Below are positions 16,477 to 24,328 of a stretch of DNA of 38,341 nt, piece after piece (position 1 is the stretch's first letter; each line of letters starts with the position of its first letter). The notes beneath the pieces are model-generated. The model searched no databases, was not told the DNA's origin, and was given only the letters and a program-made list of their open reading frames with translations. The stretch is from an uncultured Bacteroidota bacterium (lineage in GTDB: Bacteria > Bacteroidota > Bacteroidia > Bacteroidales > 4484-276). The stretch lies in NCBI GenBank assembly GCA_903944895.1, contig CAJATL010000205.1, positions 1 to 38,341 on the forward strand, given 5' to 3'. Position numbers and translations under genes: made by a program.

Positions 16477-18792
16477 TTACGCTGTAAAAAGCGCATTAAA
16501 AATTCTTACAGTGTCGGTTACAGCCTGATCGGGCTTCAGGGAAGTGTCAGAAATTCCCGAAACCACGCGGGTAATGTCATGGTCAACAAGTCCTTTGGTG
16601 TTCCAGGTATTTGCGGCAGCAGCCGTTATATAGGCCGAAAAATTATGATGCCCTGATCCGGGACGTTCACCGATAATATGGATGATTCCTTTTCTTTTGC
16701 CGGAATTTCCTGCCTGGCCAAAAAGGATTTCTCCACAGGCATAACCAGCACGTACTCTTCCATGCCTGATGACAATATTTTGGTCGCCAACGTGATAATT
16801 GAGTTTTTGTAACGACTTTTTTAGTCCTTTGAGAAACGGGGCAAGATGTTCGGAATCCATCAAAGCTTTGGCGTTAAGACCGTCAGAAATGATAATTTGC
16901 ACATCAGGAACATTACTTGCCCATCTTTTTCGCAATTTCTCCAATATCTTAACCGATTTAACACTCACCTGTTCGCCTGATTGGGGATGATAAACATAAT
17001 CTTTGCGGTCGGCTGATTTGGTAATAATGGCCAATGAAGCAGGAACTGAAGCTACGAAAGCAGCGGGCATTTCAGTCCAGATGCACTCCCTGGCATCCTT
17101 GTAAAGCCATCGGACCAACTGGTCGAGTTCGGGATTTAAGTCCCATAAGTTTTTCCCGTGACCTTCGGCAATGGAAACTCCCCTTTGCCGTATCCTGTAA
17201 AGGCACTGTTTCCCTTCTTCATAAATTTCGACCTGACTTCTGGTATCCTTTTTAGCCAGGCAATATTGATAATAGACCCAGATGGGATCTCCAAAATGCG
17301 CAGTTGGATTGCCATTTGCATCAAGTACTTCTATCTTTTTGAAAAATTCCCACATCTCATCGTTCACTTTGTAACCGAATTTCTCCCGTATCTTCACATG
17401 ATCGTTGAAGGCAGTGGTGAGGTAGCCCAACATGGGGTCATTCTTGGTGGGCAGCGCTATCAGATAGGCCGGATTTGCAGGCATAACCTGCTCAATACAC
17501 CAGTCCAGATCATCCAGGCTTACATCCATGTGCAGGGTTGAGCAGATATCCAGCCCTATCGTCAATCCGTGTAATTTTCCCATCACAATATCTTCGAGGC
17601 AACAACGCACCAACTGCTCCCTGCTTCTGAAAACTTCAGGACCAATAAAACCTGCTACATCGTTAACAAACACCCAGGGCGGAGCGTCGAGGGTTTTTGA
17701 AGCTGCCATTTTCATTTTCAAAGCACGCAGGAATCCGTATTTTCTCGATTCATGCACCACCATGTCGAAGCCTTCGCCATGCCCGTTGGTAAAGTCGGCG
17801 CCTTGTCCGGTCTCGGCATATAAGCCATATTTGCCGTTTCTTTCAGCGATGTGGCCGAACATTTTTTCGATGGTCACATCGAAAGTCTGGTTGGCTTTTA
17901 CAGTTCCAGCCAGGCTCTGAAACCAGATTCCGGTTGTTCCGGGTTGCATTTCTTCAACTTCTGCCTGTATGTCGATATGCGAAAGCACCGAGTTGGGCAA
18001 GACTTCCCGGAGGTTAAAAGTGCTGATGATATCGAAAAGTATATTTTCGATTCGGGCCACCGAATCGGGTTCACTGGAAACCGGATTTGTGCCTAAAACC
18101 AGATCGCCAACGCCATAAGACCAGGCGTCGAAAACCTGCCAGGAGATATCCTCGGTATTGTCGGTTGGAGAGTTGGGCTGGACGCGGGCACTCATGTAGC
18201 CCTTGCTCCCGATCTTACTGTCGGGCAAAGGATTGAATACTTTCCGCCCCACCAAAATCAATTCATCGTTGCTCATCAGTTTTACCAGACAGGCAATTAC
18301 ATCGCTTGTTAAGCCGGGCATGATGGCTTTAATGGATTCTTCAGGTTCGGTGAGCACAAAATGCTTGAGTTCACCCATTGTCCAGGTTTGGTGAGCCTGG
18401 TTTTGAGCAGTAGTCTGATGAATGAGTTCCAGAATTCCATCGCTGAACAAGGCGTTTTGATCCAGATCCTTAATTTTGGTTTGCATAAGCAGGGCGCGGG
18501 CATTGAGACGCGAGGCCTCGCTGCTGGCAGCTACACCAATGGTAAGGTCGCCTTCTTTAAATGCGTTGGCCGCCCCGATAATCTGCCGGTATAGGGTCAG
18601 GTCCCACTGCCTTTTAACTCGTTGAATGTACAAAAAAACATCTTCTCCCTGCAAAGGAGTGCCGATGCTGACCGGTTCGATAAATCCGGGAATGTGCGAT
18701 CCTGTCTCAAAATTACACCTGTTTAAGAGGATCAATGAAGCCCCCAGCATACTGGTTTGGGCAAGAAATTTTCTTCGGGTTATGGTATTCAT
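16477..18792 (-). CDS. eutBC: Fused ethanolamine ammonia-lyase EutB-EutC with twin-arginine leader
   Basis: Ethanolamine ammonia-lyase uses adenosylcobalamin to convert ethanolamine to acetaldehyde and ammonia. It normally has two subunits, EutB (about 450 residues) and EutC (about 290). Here a single 771-residue frame holds both. Residues about 40-490 are EutB-like (ETGQGADFTNGHGEG; AGFIGPEVFRSREQ near 380; DICSTLHMDVSLDDLDWC). About 560-765 is EutC-like (DVQIIISDGLNAKAL; HGRVRAGYACGE near 675; IGERPGSGHHNFSAY near 710, the cobalamin-side loop). The N-terminus is TRRKFLAQTSMLGASLILLNRC: a Tat-type motif, hydrophobic stretch and a cysteine at 26, though not a classic lipobox. This predicts export, unusual for a B12 enzyme. 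It starts 14 nt after the mscS-like gene on the same strand, so they likely share a transcript. No eutA, eutH or microcompartment gene is present. Confidence 0.88.
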   Translation of the reverse strand: MNTITRRKFLAQTSMLGASLILLNRCNFETGSHIPGFIEPVSIGTPLQGEDVFLYIQRVKRQWDLTLYRQIIGAANAFKEGDLTIGVAASSEASRLNARALLMQTKIKDLDQNALFSDGILELIHQTTAQNQAHQTWTMGELKHFVLTEPEESIKAIMPGLTSDVIACLVKLMSNDELILVGRKVFNPLPDSKIGSKGYMSARVQPNSPTDNTEDISWQVFDAWSYGVGDLVLGTNPVSSEPDSVARIENILFDIISTFNLREVLPNSVLSHIDIQAEVEEMQPGTTGIWFQSLAGTVKANQTFDVTIEKMFGHIAERNGKYGLYAETGQGADFTNGHGEGFDMVVHESRKYGFLRALKMKMAASKTLDAPPWVFVNDVAGFIGPEVFRSREQLVRCCLEDIVMGKLHGLTIGLDICSTLHMDVSLDDLDWCIEQVMPANPAYLIALPTKNDPMLGYLTTAFNDHVKIREKFGYKVNDEMWEFFKKIEVLDANGNPTAHFGDPIWVYYQYCLAKKDTRSQVEIYEEGKQCLYRIRQRGVSIAEGHGKNLWDLNPELDQLVRWLYKDARECIWTEMPAAFVASVPASLAIITKSADRKDYVYHPQSGEQVSVKSVKILEKLRKRWASNVPDVQIIISDGLNAKALMDSEHLAPFLKGLKKSLQKLNYHVGDQNIVIRHGRVRAGYACGEILFGQAGNSGKRKGIIHIIGERPGSGHHNFSAYITAAAANTWNTKGLVDHDITRVVSGISDTSLKPDQAVTDTVRIFNALFTA

Positions 18793-18806
18793 AGTTTCTT
18801 TAATAA

Positions 18807-21233
18807 TTATTCCAAATCCTCCGGCTTACTTTTTACATGCAAATCCATCTGAGGGAAAGGTATTTCGATATTATTTTCTTTAAATTTGTTGTAGATAGCA
18901 ACCGAAACATCACTTTTGGCCTGCAATCCCAATTCAAAAGGAATCCAGAAAAGCAGCCTGAAATTCAATGAACTTTCACCAAAGCCATCAAATAAAGCAA
19001 GTGGTTCGGGTTCTTTAAAAATATTCTGATTTTCATCAGCAACTTCCTGAAGTATTTTAATCACGATGTTTGGGTCTGACTCATAAGCTGCGCCAATCTT
19101 AACTTCTAACCGCCGCTTGTTATCAGACAAAGTCCAGTTGATGAGCTGGTTCGAAATCAGGTTGCCGTTTGGAACAACCACTTCGGCGCCATCGTAAGTA
19201 ACAACATGGCTCGACCGGGGACCAATAGTGGTTACCCGCCCCATCAGGCTTTCGATTTCGATGGTGTCGCCTACCTGCAAAGGACGTTCGTAAATAAGTA
19301 TCAATCCTGAAATAAAATTGTTAACGATGTTTTGAAGTCCAAAACCGATACCCACGCCTAATGCACCTGCCAGCAGACTAAACTTTCCTAGATCTATTCC
19401 GGCCATCGACAAGGCAAACATTATCCCGATGAAGACAATTATATACCTGATTGAAACAGAAATCGCATGCAATACGCCCTTGGGAAGCTTCGAACGACTA
19501 ATAAATTCATCATCAACAACAAATCTTATGATCCCGGTAAGTAAAAATGTAAATAAAACGATCAAAACAAAGGCTACTACCGCCCATAATGAGATATGCA
19601 AATTTCCAATGGTATGTTCTTTTAACATGAAATCGCTCATCCAAAGGTAGGTTGGGGCACCCAATTCGAACAAAACGATAACCGAATAGATCCAGAAGAA
19701 CACCAAAAAAAGCCTTACAAACTGCAAAATCCGCATTTCCATCTTTTCCCAGTAATGGGTCAGATAAGTCTGTTTCCTGTTCTTAGCTACCATCAAAGTG
19801 GCACTGGTGAGGGCAATCCAGATCCGATAAATTCCAAAGAAAACGATGGTATATACCGGAATATGAATCCCGACTTTTAATAAAAGGATGTTCAGATCGA
19901 AGTAACCGAAAAGATTACAAAATAGCGATAACAAGTAAAACACAAAAACATTGATGTACAAGTACCCCGAAAATCGCAACAATTTATATTGCGAAGGTAC
20001 TTTTTTCCAAAAAGCAGGTTTAAGATAGTATGCGCTGATGATTAAGCCAATAATCTGTTCGACCAGAATATAGTACCTCGACAGATAGCCAAAATACCAG
20101 AACATGACCTGCAGGTAATTTAGTACCAATATAATAATCAGCCCCATGAAGAATCGCTTTCCCTGATTTCCTTTGTCATGAAAGCCCTGTAATAAAAATT
20201 GTGAGGCAATTAAAAGGAACAGCACTGTGAGCTTTCCAATAATCAAAGGGTGATATGGGAAAAACAGACGGTATGAAAGGAAAAACAACGCAAAACCTGC
20301 CAGGGTCGGGTAATTGAATAATATTGCCTGTATCCCGTTTTTTTGTATCACATCCTCGTTGCTGATATGATATCTGGAAAAACTGTACTTGATCGAATAT
20401 ACAAACAGTAAACAAAAGATCAGCAAAGCAAAGATTAATCCTTTGCTTTCGGAGATCAGATAAATTTTTATTGTTTTGGAGGAACGATGCAGGAATGTCT
20501 TAAAACTGTTGTCAAAATTCAGGAAGTGGCCAGTATCACTTGCCGAGTTCCATAATTGTGGCGAAGTAGGATAAAAAAGGCTATCCCTGAGGCTTTCCTG
20601 CAACAACAGTACATTTTCGACAATATCTGTGCAAAAGGAAGATTCCTGCGCGATCTCGTTTTCAAGAACGATCAATTCCTTTTCCCGTTCAAGAAATGAG
20701 GTTTTCAATTTTGTTATCTCATCAAGCACCGACTGGATGCGCACACTTACATGCTCTGCTGCAACAATTTTATTCTGGCCTTCCAGTGTTAGCTTCCATC
20801 GCTGTTCCATTACCTCCAGATCGCTGAGATTAATCCGGTTCTTTTTAATTTTGTAATTTATTTTTGACTGCCATTCCTGCAGTTTCATATTGAAATCCGA
20901 CCAGATAAAATAGGTATTATCGAGTACAAATTTCGAATAATGAGATAATTTGTGCTCACTCACTTCCTGAAATTCCTTTTTCAGGGTAACCTGATAAGCC
21001 CTGAATTCGATATCAATCCTTTGAACAGATGCATCGGGGCCCAGGCCGTAATTCATCCTGTTAAACTTCTTTTCAGCCTTTTCAATTTCACTGTTGATGT
21101 CGTAAATTTCATAAGGTGAATGAGCCGTGACCCTGGTGGTATCAGCAAAACCAGGAATAATACCGGCAAGTATTGTATTTGCCAGCAACATAAAATGAAA
21201 AATCAAAAGCTTTGGAAGCAGATATCTTATCAT
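18807..21233 (-). CDS. MscS-family mechanosensitive channel with long periplasmic domain
   Basis: About 808 residues. Residues 1-25 form a signal peptide (MIRYLLPKLLIFHFMLL...), followed by a roughly 200-residue coiled-coil-rich periplasmic region. Several membrane spans come next (from about residue 250). The MscS pore and beta domain is near 610-710: GALGVGIGFGLQNIVNNFISG, then YERPLQVGDTIEIE, GRVTTIGPRSS and VPNGNLIS. This is the layout of large MscK/YbdG-like family members. It probably releases solutes on osmotic downshock. Start: the frame extends upstream to a TTG at 21257, but the ATG at 21233 places the signal peptide correctly. The eutBC fusion follows after 14 nt. Confidence 0.92.
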   Translation of the reverse strand: MIRYLLPKLLIFHFMLLANTILAGIIPGFADTTRVTAHSPYEIYDINSEIEKAEKKFNRMNYGLGPDASVQRIDIEFRAYQVTLKKEFQEVSEHKLSHYSKFVLDNTYFIWSDFNMKLQEWQSKINYKIKKNRINLSDLEVMEQRWKLTLEGQNKIVAAEHVSVRIQSVLDEITKLKTSFLEREKELIVLENEIAQESSFCTDIVENVLLLQESLRDSLFYPTSPQLWNSASDTGHFLNFDNSFKTFLHRSSKTIKIYLISESKGLIFALLIFCLLFVYSIKYSFSRYHISNEDVIQKNGIQAILFNYPTLAGFALFFLSYRLFFPYHPLIIGKLTVLFLLIASQFLLQGFHDKGNQGKRFFMGLIIILVLNYLQVMFWYFGYLSRYYILVEQIIGLIISAYYLKPAFWKKVPSQYKLLRFSGYLYINVFVFYLLSLFCNLFGYFDLNILLLKVGIHIPVYTIVFFGIYRIWIALTSATLMVAKNRKQTYLTHYWEKMEMRILQFVRLFLVFFWIYSVIVLFELGAPTYLWMSDFMLKEHTIGNLHISLWAVVAFVLIVLFTFLLTGIIRFVVDDEFISRSKLPKGVLHAISVSIRYIIVFIGIMFALSMAGIDLGKFSLLAGALGVGIGFGLQNIVNNFISGLILIYERPLQVGDTIEIESLMGRVTTIGPRSSHVVTYDGAEVVVPNGNLISNQLINWTLSDNKRRLEVKIGAAYESDPNIVIKILQEVADENQNIFKEPEPLALFDGFGESSLNFRLLFWIPFELGLQAKSDVSVAIYNKFKENNIEIPFPQMDLHVKSKPEDLE

Positions 21234-21870
21234 CGTTACATCAGTTTTGGTTAACAATTAATGTTTTATCACAAATAAAAACATCAAAAGCAGGTTTCAA
21301 AAATACACAAAAAGGATAGCCCACAGCAACCGATAACACATAATCTCCAAAGAAATCATGATTATCGAAAATCCAAAAACCCACATTCAGCATTTTGAAT
21401 GTGGGTTTTTTGGTTTTATATAGGGCCGACCGAATAAACAGATGATCGTCTCCTGACACGGGTTATCAAATCTCATCAAAAATCGTAGTATGATAAAAAT
21501 CCATTGCACAGGGAAAATGAATGATTTTTGGGTTTCAAATAGGTAAATCCGGCATCCAAAAAAACGGATTTAAAAACTTAGAATAGGCTGTAAAAGCGTC
21601 TGTTGTAATTCTTCGCGCGCGTACTTCCGATCTTGATTGCCAAGTCCTGACTTCAGACACCCATCAGGACTTGAAGGAATCAATCATCTGAACCCTTCTT
21701 CTTCCCTACACGACCCAGGAAATTAACCTGCAACTCAAATTTTGTACCCTACACACTATTTCAATTACATTGATTTTGTGTACTTTAAAAGCTCTGCGTT
21801 GCCCTACAACAGAAAAGTTAAAATATTTTATATAAAAATATTAAAACCGAATGAACAAAGCTTAATAGGC
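21234..21870. other. Gene-free divergent region between mscS-like gene and phosphate island
   Basis: No coding frame here has family features. Contents: a bidirectional terminator hairpin at 21375-21411, a 10-bp inverted repeat at 21641-21650/21664-21673, and two strings identical to parts of the Illumina TruSeq adapter at 21624-21633 and 21702-21714. The last 60 bases are A/T-rich promoter-like DNA leading into the DUF47 gene. Confidence 0.6.
21375..21411. terminator. Orphan bidirectional terminator hairpin
   Basis: A perfect 15-bp stem (21375-21389 with 21396-21410; arm AAAAACCCACATTCA) with a 6-nt loop, A-rich before and T-rich after. It sits between two divergent genes with no gene on either side to terminate. 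Confidence 0.7.
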
Positions 21871-21878
21871 TATTTTTG
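21871..21878 (+). promoter_or_regulatory. Predicted -7 element of the phosphate operon
   Basis: TATTTTTG matches TAnnTTTG and lies 21 nt before the DUF47 ATG. No clear TTG is found at the right spacing upstream. A missing -33 element can indicate an activator-dependent promoter, which is inference. Confidence 0.4.
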
Positions 21879-21899
21879 CACAAATAAAAACCTTTTGCG

Positions 21900-22547
21900 A
21901 TGCTAACATTTAAACATGCCACCAAGTCCATCGAACTTATCGAGCGATTTCTATCTCAGGTCGATCAGGGCGTTTTGGTTTTTCAGGAGGGAGTAAAATG
22001 TTATTTGGCCGAAAACCACCAAAGTTTCTCGGATAACCTGCGAACCCTGTCAACATTGGAAACCGATGCAGACATTGTAAAGCGCAAAATCGAAAACCTG
22101 CTCTACACCAGGTCGCTAATGCCACAGCTTCGCGGAGATATCATGCGGCTGCTCGAAGATATCGACAATATTATCGACATGGCCAAATCCAGCCTGTACC
22201 AGTTTGATGTGGAGGTTCCTTACATTCCGGCGGAGTTACATGCTGATTTTATAAAACTAACCGAGGTAAGCGTTGCGGCTGTTGAAACTGTAATTCCTGT
22301 TGCACGGGCTTACTTTCGTGACCCCGAATCGATCAAGGAAAAGATACACCGGGTTTACTTTTACGAAAAGGAGGTCGACAAAATTGCGATGACGCTGAAG
22401 CGAAAAGTTTTCCAGGAAATGACAAACCTGAAACTGAGTGAAAAATTTCATTTGAGGTATTTTACCCTGCACATCGAAAGCCTTTCGGACAGCGCCGAAA
22501 AAGTTGCTGACCTATTATCAATAATGGCTATCAAAAGAACTTTATAA
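21900..22547 (+). CDS. DUF47/PhoU-like phosphate transport accessory protein
   Basis: 215 residues, all alpha-helical in pattern, with the family's heptads (FLSQVDQGVLVFQEGVKCYL; LETDADIVKRKIENLL; RLLEDIDNIIDMAKSS; FYEKEVDKIAMTLKRKVFQ; LHIESLSDSAEKVADLL). DUF47 proteins are PhoU relatives, usually encoded just before a PiT phosphate permease and thought to modulate it. That is exactly the arrangement here: the PiT gene starts 23 nt after the stop. Cytoplasmic, no signal peptide. Length is typical (210-220). It is the first gene of the phosphate operon, with a -7 element close upstream. Confidence 0.92.
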   Translation: MLTFKHATKSIELIERFLSQVDQGVLVFQEGVKCYLAENHQSFSDNLRTLSTLETDADIVKRKIENLLYTRSLMPQLRGDIMRLLEDIDNIIDMAKSSLYQFDVEVPYIPAELHADFIKLTEVSVAAVETVIPVARAYFRDPESIKEKIHRVYFYEKEVDKIAMTLKRKVFQEMTNLKLSEKFHLRYFTLHIESLSDSAEKVADLLSIMAIKRTL

Positions 22548-22570
22548 TCACTTAAAAATTCAAATTCCCT

Positions 22571-24319
22571 GTGTCACTGTTTCTGATCTTTATTTCCAGT
22601 GGACTTTTTCTGGGTTGGTCGCTTGGAGCAAATGATGCCGCAAACATTTTTGGTTCGGCTGTTGGCTCTAAGATGCTAAGCTTTAAAAAGGCAGCAACCA
22701 TTGCAAGTATTTTTGTGATTCTGGGAGCAGTATTTCAAGGCCGTGGCGGCGCTGAAACTCTTAACGAACTAAGCACCGTGGATGCGTTGGCGGGAGGTTT
22801 CACTGTTTCGTTATGCTCGGCTTTTGTTGTTTTTTTTATGACAAAACGCGGCCTCCCGGTTTCAACAAGTCAGGCCGTGGTTGGGGCAATCATCGGCTGG
22901 TCGTATTTTACAGGCCATGCTATGGACACAAAAGTTTTGGGTAAAATTGTGAGTACCTGGGTGAGTGGCCCATTGCTGGGGATGGGTTTTTCGGCAGGAT
23001 TGTTCGTTTTAACCAGGTTGTTTTTACGTAAATCGAAAATTCACGTTATTAAGCTCGATTATCTGATTCGCGTCGGTTTGATTGTGGCCGGGGCTTTCGG
23101 AGCATACAGTCTCGGAGCTAACAACATCGCCAATGTGATGGGGGTTTTTGTTAGTGCTGCCCCCGAAATTGAGTTAAACTTCGGCCTTTTTACCCTCGAC
23201 GGCGTTCAGTTGCTATTTCTTTTAGGGGGAGTGGCCATTGCAGTTGGAATTTTTACCTATAGTGAGCGTGTGATGAATACTGTTGGAAACGGGCTATTGT
23301 CGCTTTCTCCGGAAGCCGCCATCGTTGTTGTTCTTTCGCACGGTCTGGTATTGTTCGTTTTCTCATCCGTTGCATTTTCTCATTTACTTACCTCAATCGG
23401 GCTTCCATCACTTCCTTTGGTTCCTGTTTCGAGTACGCAGGTTATCATTGGATCGGTGCTGGGGATAGGAATTGTAAAAGGTGCCAGAGAAATCCAGATT
23501 AAAACACTGGTTGGGATCGGGTTAGGTTGGATTGCTACGCCCATTATTTCGGGTGTTGTTACCTTTTTTATGTTGTTTTTTGTGAAAAATGTCTTCGATC
23601 TGAAGGTCACCAGCAGCTTGCCAGCAAAGGAAATGATCGAATCAGCTCCTGCCATTAGCCCTGAAGCCCTTCGCCAGGTGGATTTGATATTACCTGGAAT
23701 TCTGATCATAGCAGCCCTTACCATTTTTGTGCTGATTTATGTGGTGTTCAAACAACAGAAACTTCGGCTGAAAGCCGAAAACGACCTGTTAATCCAGCAA
23801 AACCAACTCTTTTCATCGCAAAAAGCACTCAACGAATTCGAGATTACTGCCATTCAACGCGAAAAAAACCTCCTGCAGACCAAACTGGAATTAAAGAAAA
23901 AAGAATTTACAAACGCTGCCCTCAATCTGACTGACCAACGGACTTTTCTTGACAAAATTTTAGCTGAAATTGAGCAGGTGAAACAGAAAGAGTCCATTAT
24001 TGAGGTAAGAAGTAAACTTCAGGAAATAACACTTCTAATCAGACAACGAATGTCGTTTGCCGGAAAAAAAGAGGATTTAAACAACCATGTTGACCAGGTT
24101 CATAAAGATTTTATCTTAAAACTCGAAAACAAATTTCCAAAACTTACCGAAAACGAAAAACGCCTTGCAACCCTGACCCGGATGAACCTTTCGACCAAAG
24201 AAATTGCCACATTGATGAACATTTCGGCCAAAGGGGTCGAAGTAGCGCGTTACCGGCTAAAGAAAACATTTGGCCTTACAAGGGCCGATAATTTAATTCA
24301 TTTTATTCATAACATTTAA
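22571..24319 (+). CDS. PiT-family phosphate permease fused to coiled coil and LuxR-type HTH
   Basis: Residues 1-365 are a PiT inorganic phosphate symporter. Both inverted-repeat signatures are present, GANDAAN at 19-25 and GANNIAN at 182-188, along with STSQAVVGAIIG and SSTQVIIGSVLG. An extra membrane span (about 374-394) leads into a cytoplasmic coiled coil (396-500, KQQKLRLKAENDLLIQQNQ). A DNA-binding-type helix-turn-helix ends the protein (about 519-582), with TENEKRLATLTRM, LSTKEIA at 540-546 and GVEVARYRLKKTF. This span-coil-HTH module is otherwise known in Bacteroidota at the end of TPR- or sensor-type membrane regulators. The frame is unbroken and the HTH is complete. It starts at GTG 22571, where the first helix begins. 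Inference: a phosphate transporter that also signals to DNA. A pure transporter with a structural tail is the alternative. Confidence 0.93.
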   Translation: MSLFLIFISSGLFLGWSLGANDAANIFGSAVGSKMLSFKKAATIASIFVILGAVFQGRGGAETLNELSTVDALAGGFTVSLCSAFVVFFMTKRGLPVSTSQAVVGAIIGWSYFTGHAMDTKVLGKIVSTWVSGPLLGMGFSAGLFVLTRLFLRKSKIHVIKLDYLIRVGLIVAGAFGAYSLGANNIANVMGVFVSAAPEIELNFGLFTLDGVQLLFLLGGVAIAVGIFTYSERVMNTVGNGLLSLSPEAAIVVVLSHGLVLFVFSSVAFSHLLTSIGLPSLPLVPVSSTQVIIGSVLGIGIVKGAREIQIKTLVGIGLGWIATPIISGVVTFFMLFFVKNVFDLKVTSSLPAKEMIESAPAISPEALRQVDLILPGILIIAALTIFVLIYVVFKQQKLRLKAENDLLIQQNQLFSSQKALNEFEITAIQREKNLLQTKLELKKKEFTNAALNLTDQRTFLDKILAEIEQVKQKESIIEVRSKLQEITLLIRQRMSFAGKKEDLNNHVDQVHKDFILKLENKFPKLTENEKRLATLTRMNLSTKEIATLMNISAKGVEVARYRLKKTFGLTRADNLIHFIHNI

Positions 24320-24328
24320 TTATTTCAC

